Positions 7,712 to 7,746 of a DNA stretch of 7,746 nucleotides are shown here, piece by piece. The stretch is taken from NCBI GenBank assembly GCA_027001525.1, contig JALTMR010000072.1:1-7746 (forward strand), in the 5' to 3' direction. This DNA is from Gammaproteobacteria bacterium. GTDB taxonomy: Bacteria; Pseudomonadota; Gammaproteobacteria; Tenderiales; Tenderiaceae. Every line of letters starts with the position of its first letter. The stretch's first letter is position 1. A model generated the notes under the pieces. It worked only from the letters and a program-made list of their open reading frames with translations. It was not told where the DNA came from and made no database searches. Made by a program: the position numbers and the translations under genes.

Positions 7712-7746
7712 GCACAGAACAGAAGAAAATACCGGTTATCCTCGTG
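7708..7746 (+). CDS. rfbD: Probable dTDP-4-dehydrorhamnose reductase, 3' partial
   Basis: Only 13 codons are in the window, reading [13 protein letters not shown] from a GTG that overlaps the rfbC stop in a GTGA junction. GAGG at 7697-7700 stands 7 bases upstream. The hydrophobic stretch IPVILV looks like the first beta strand of a Rossmann fold, and the NAD(P) glycine motif would follow beyond the edge. The identity rests mostly on context: rfbD is the missing fourth gene of the dTDP-L-rhamnose pathway and often follows rfbC. The enzyme would perform the final NAD(P)H-dependent reduction. Confidence 0.65.
   Translation, partial: MSTEQKKIPVILV

Overview
The window looks like a chromosomal segment of a gammaproteobacterium. 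The evidence is the set of protein types: a Pseudomonas-type WbpM/CapD dehydratase, GalU, CysM with an IRRWP motif, an RlmD with four iron-sulfur cysteines, and a compact dTDP-rhamnose operon. Proteins such as CysM and RfbB read like those of Pseudomonas, Marinobacter and other marine relatives. I cannot name a genus from sequence alone. All genes are on the + strand and coding is dense.

Left block (1-2606): the 3' part of a membrane-anchored UDP-N-acetylglucosamine C6-dehydratase (WbpM family, start outside the window) overlaps galU by 4 bases. Both make nucleotide-sugar precursors. WbpM genes are often found at the end of an O-antigen or exopolysaccharide locus.

Middle block (2607-4959): two housekeeping genes unrelated to sugars. 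These are cysM (cysteine synthase B), set off from galU by a strong hairpin and a promoter-like element almost on its ATG, and rlmD (23S rRNA m5U1939 methyltransferase). A 255-base non-coding stretch follows, with several inverted repeats.

Right block (5215-7746): rfbB, rfbA, rfbC and the first 13 codons of a probable rfbD, joined by 1- or 4-base overlaps. This operon converts glucose-1-phosphate and dTTP to dTDP-L-rhamnose, a donor for O-antigen or other surface glycans. Hand-counted sample lines suggest the rfb genes, rfbA in particular, are more A+T rich than rlmD.

Taken together, the window is a surface-polysaccharide precursor region interrupted by a cysM-rlmD pair. I found no new biological system. 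The points most worth a second look are the adjacent hairpins with a shared loop sequence ahead of rfbB, the probably leaderless cysM, and the position of rlmD next to rfb genes rather than relA. I saw no tRNA, rRNA, CRISPR array or insertion sequence.
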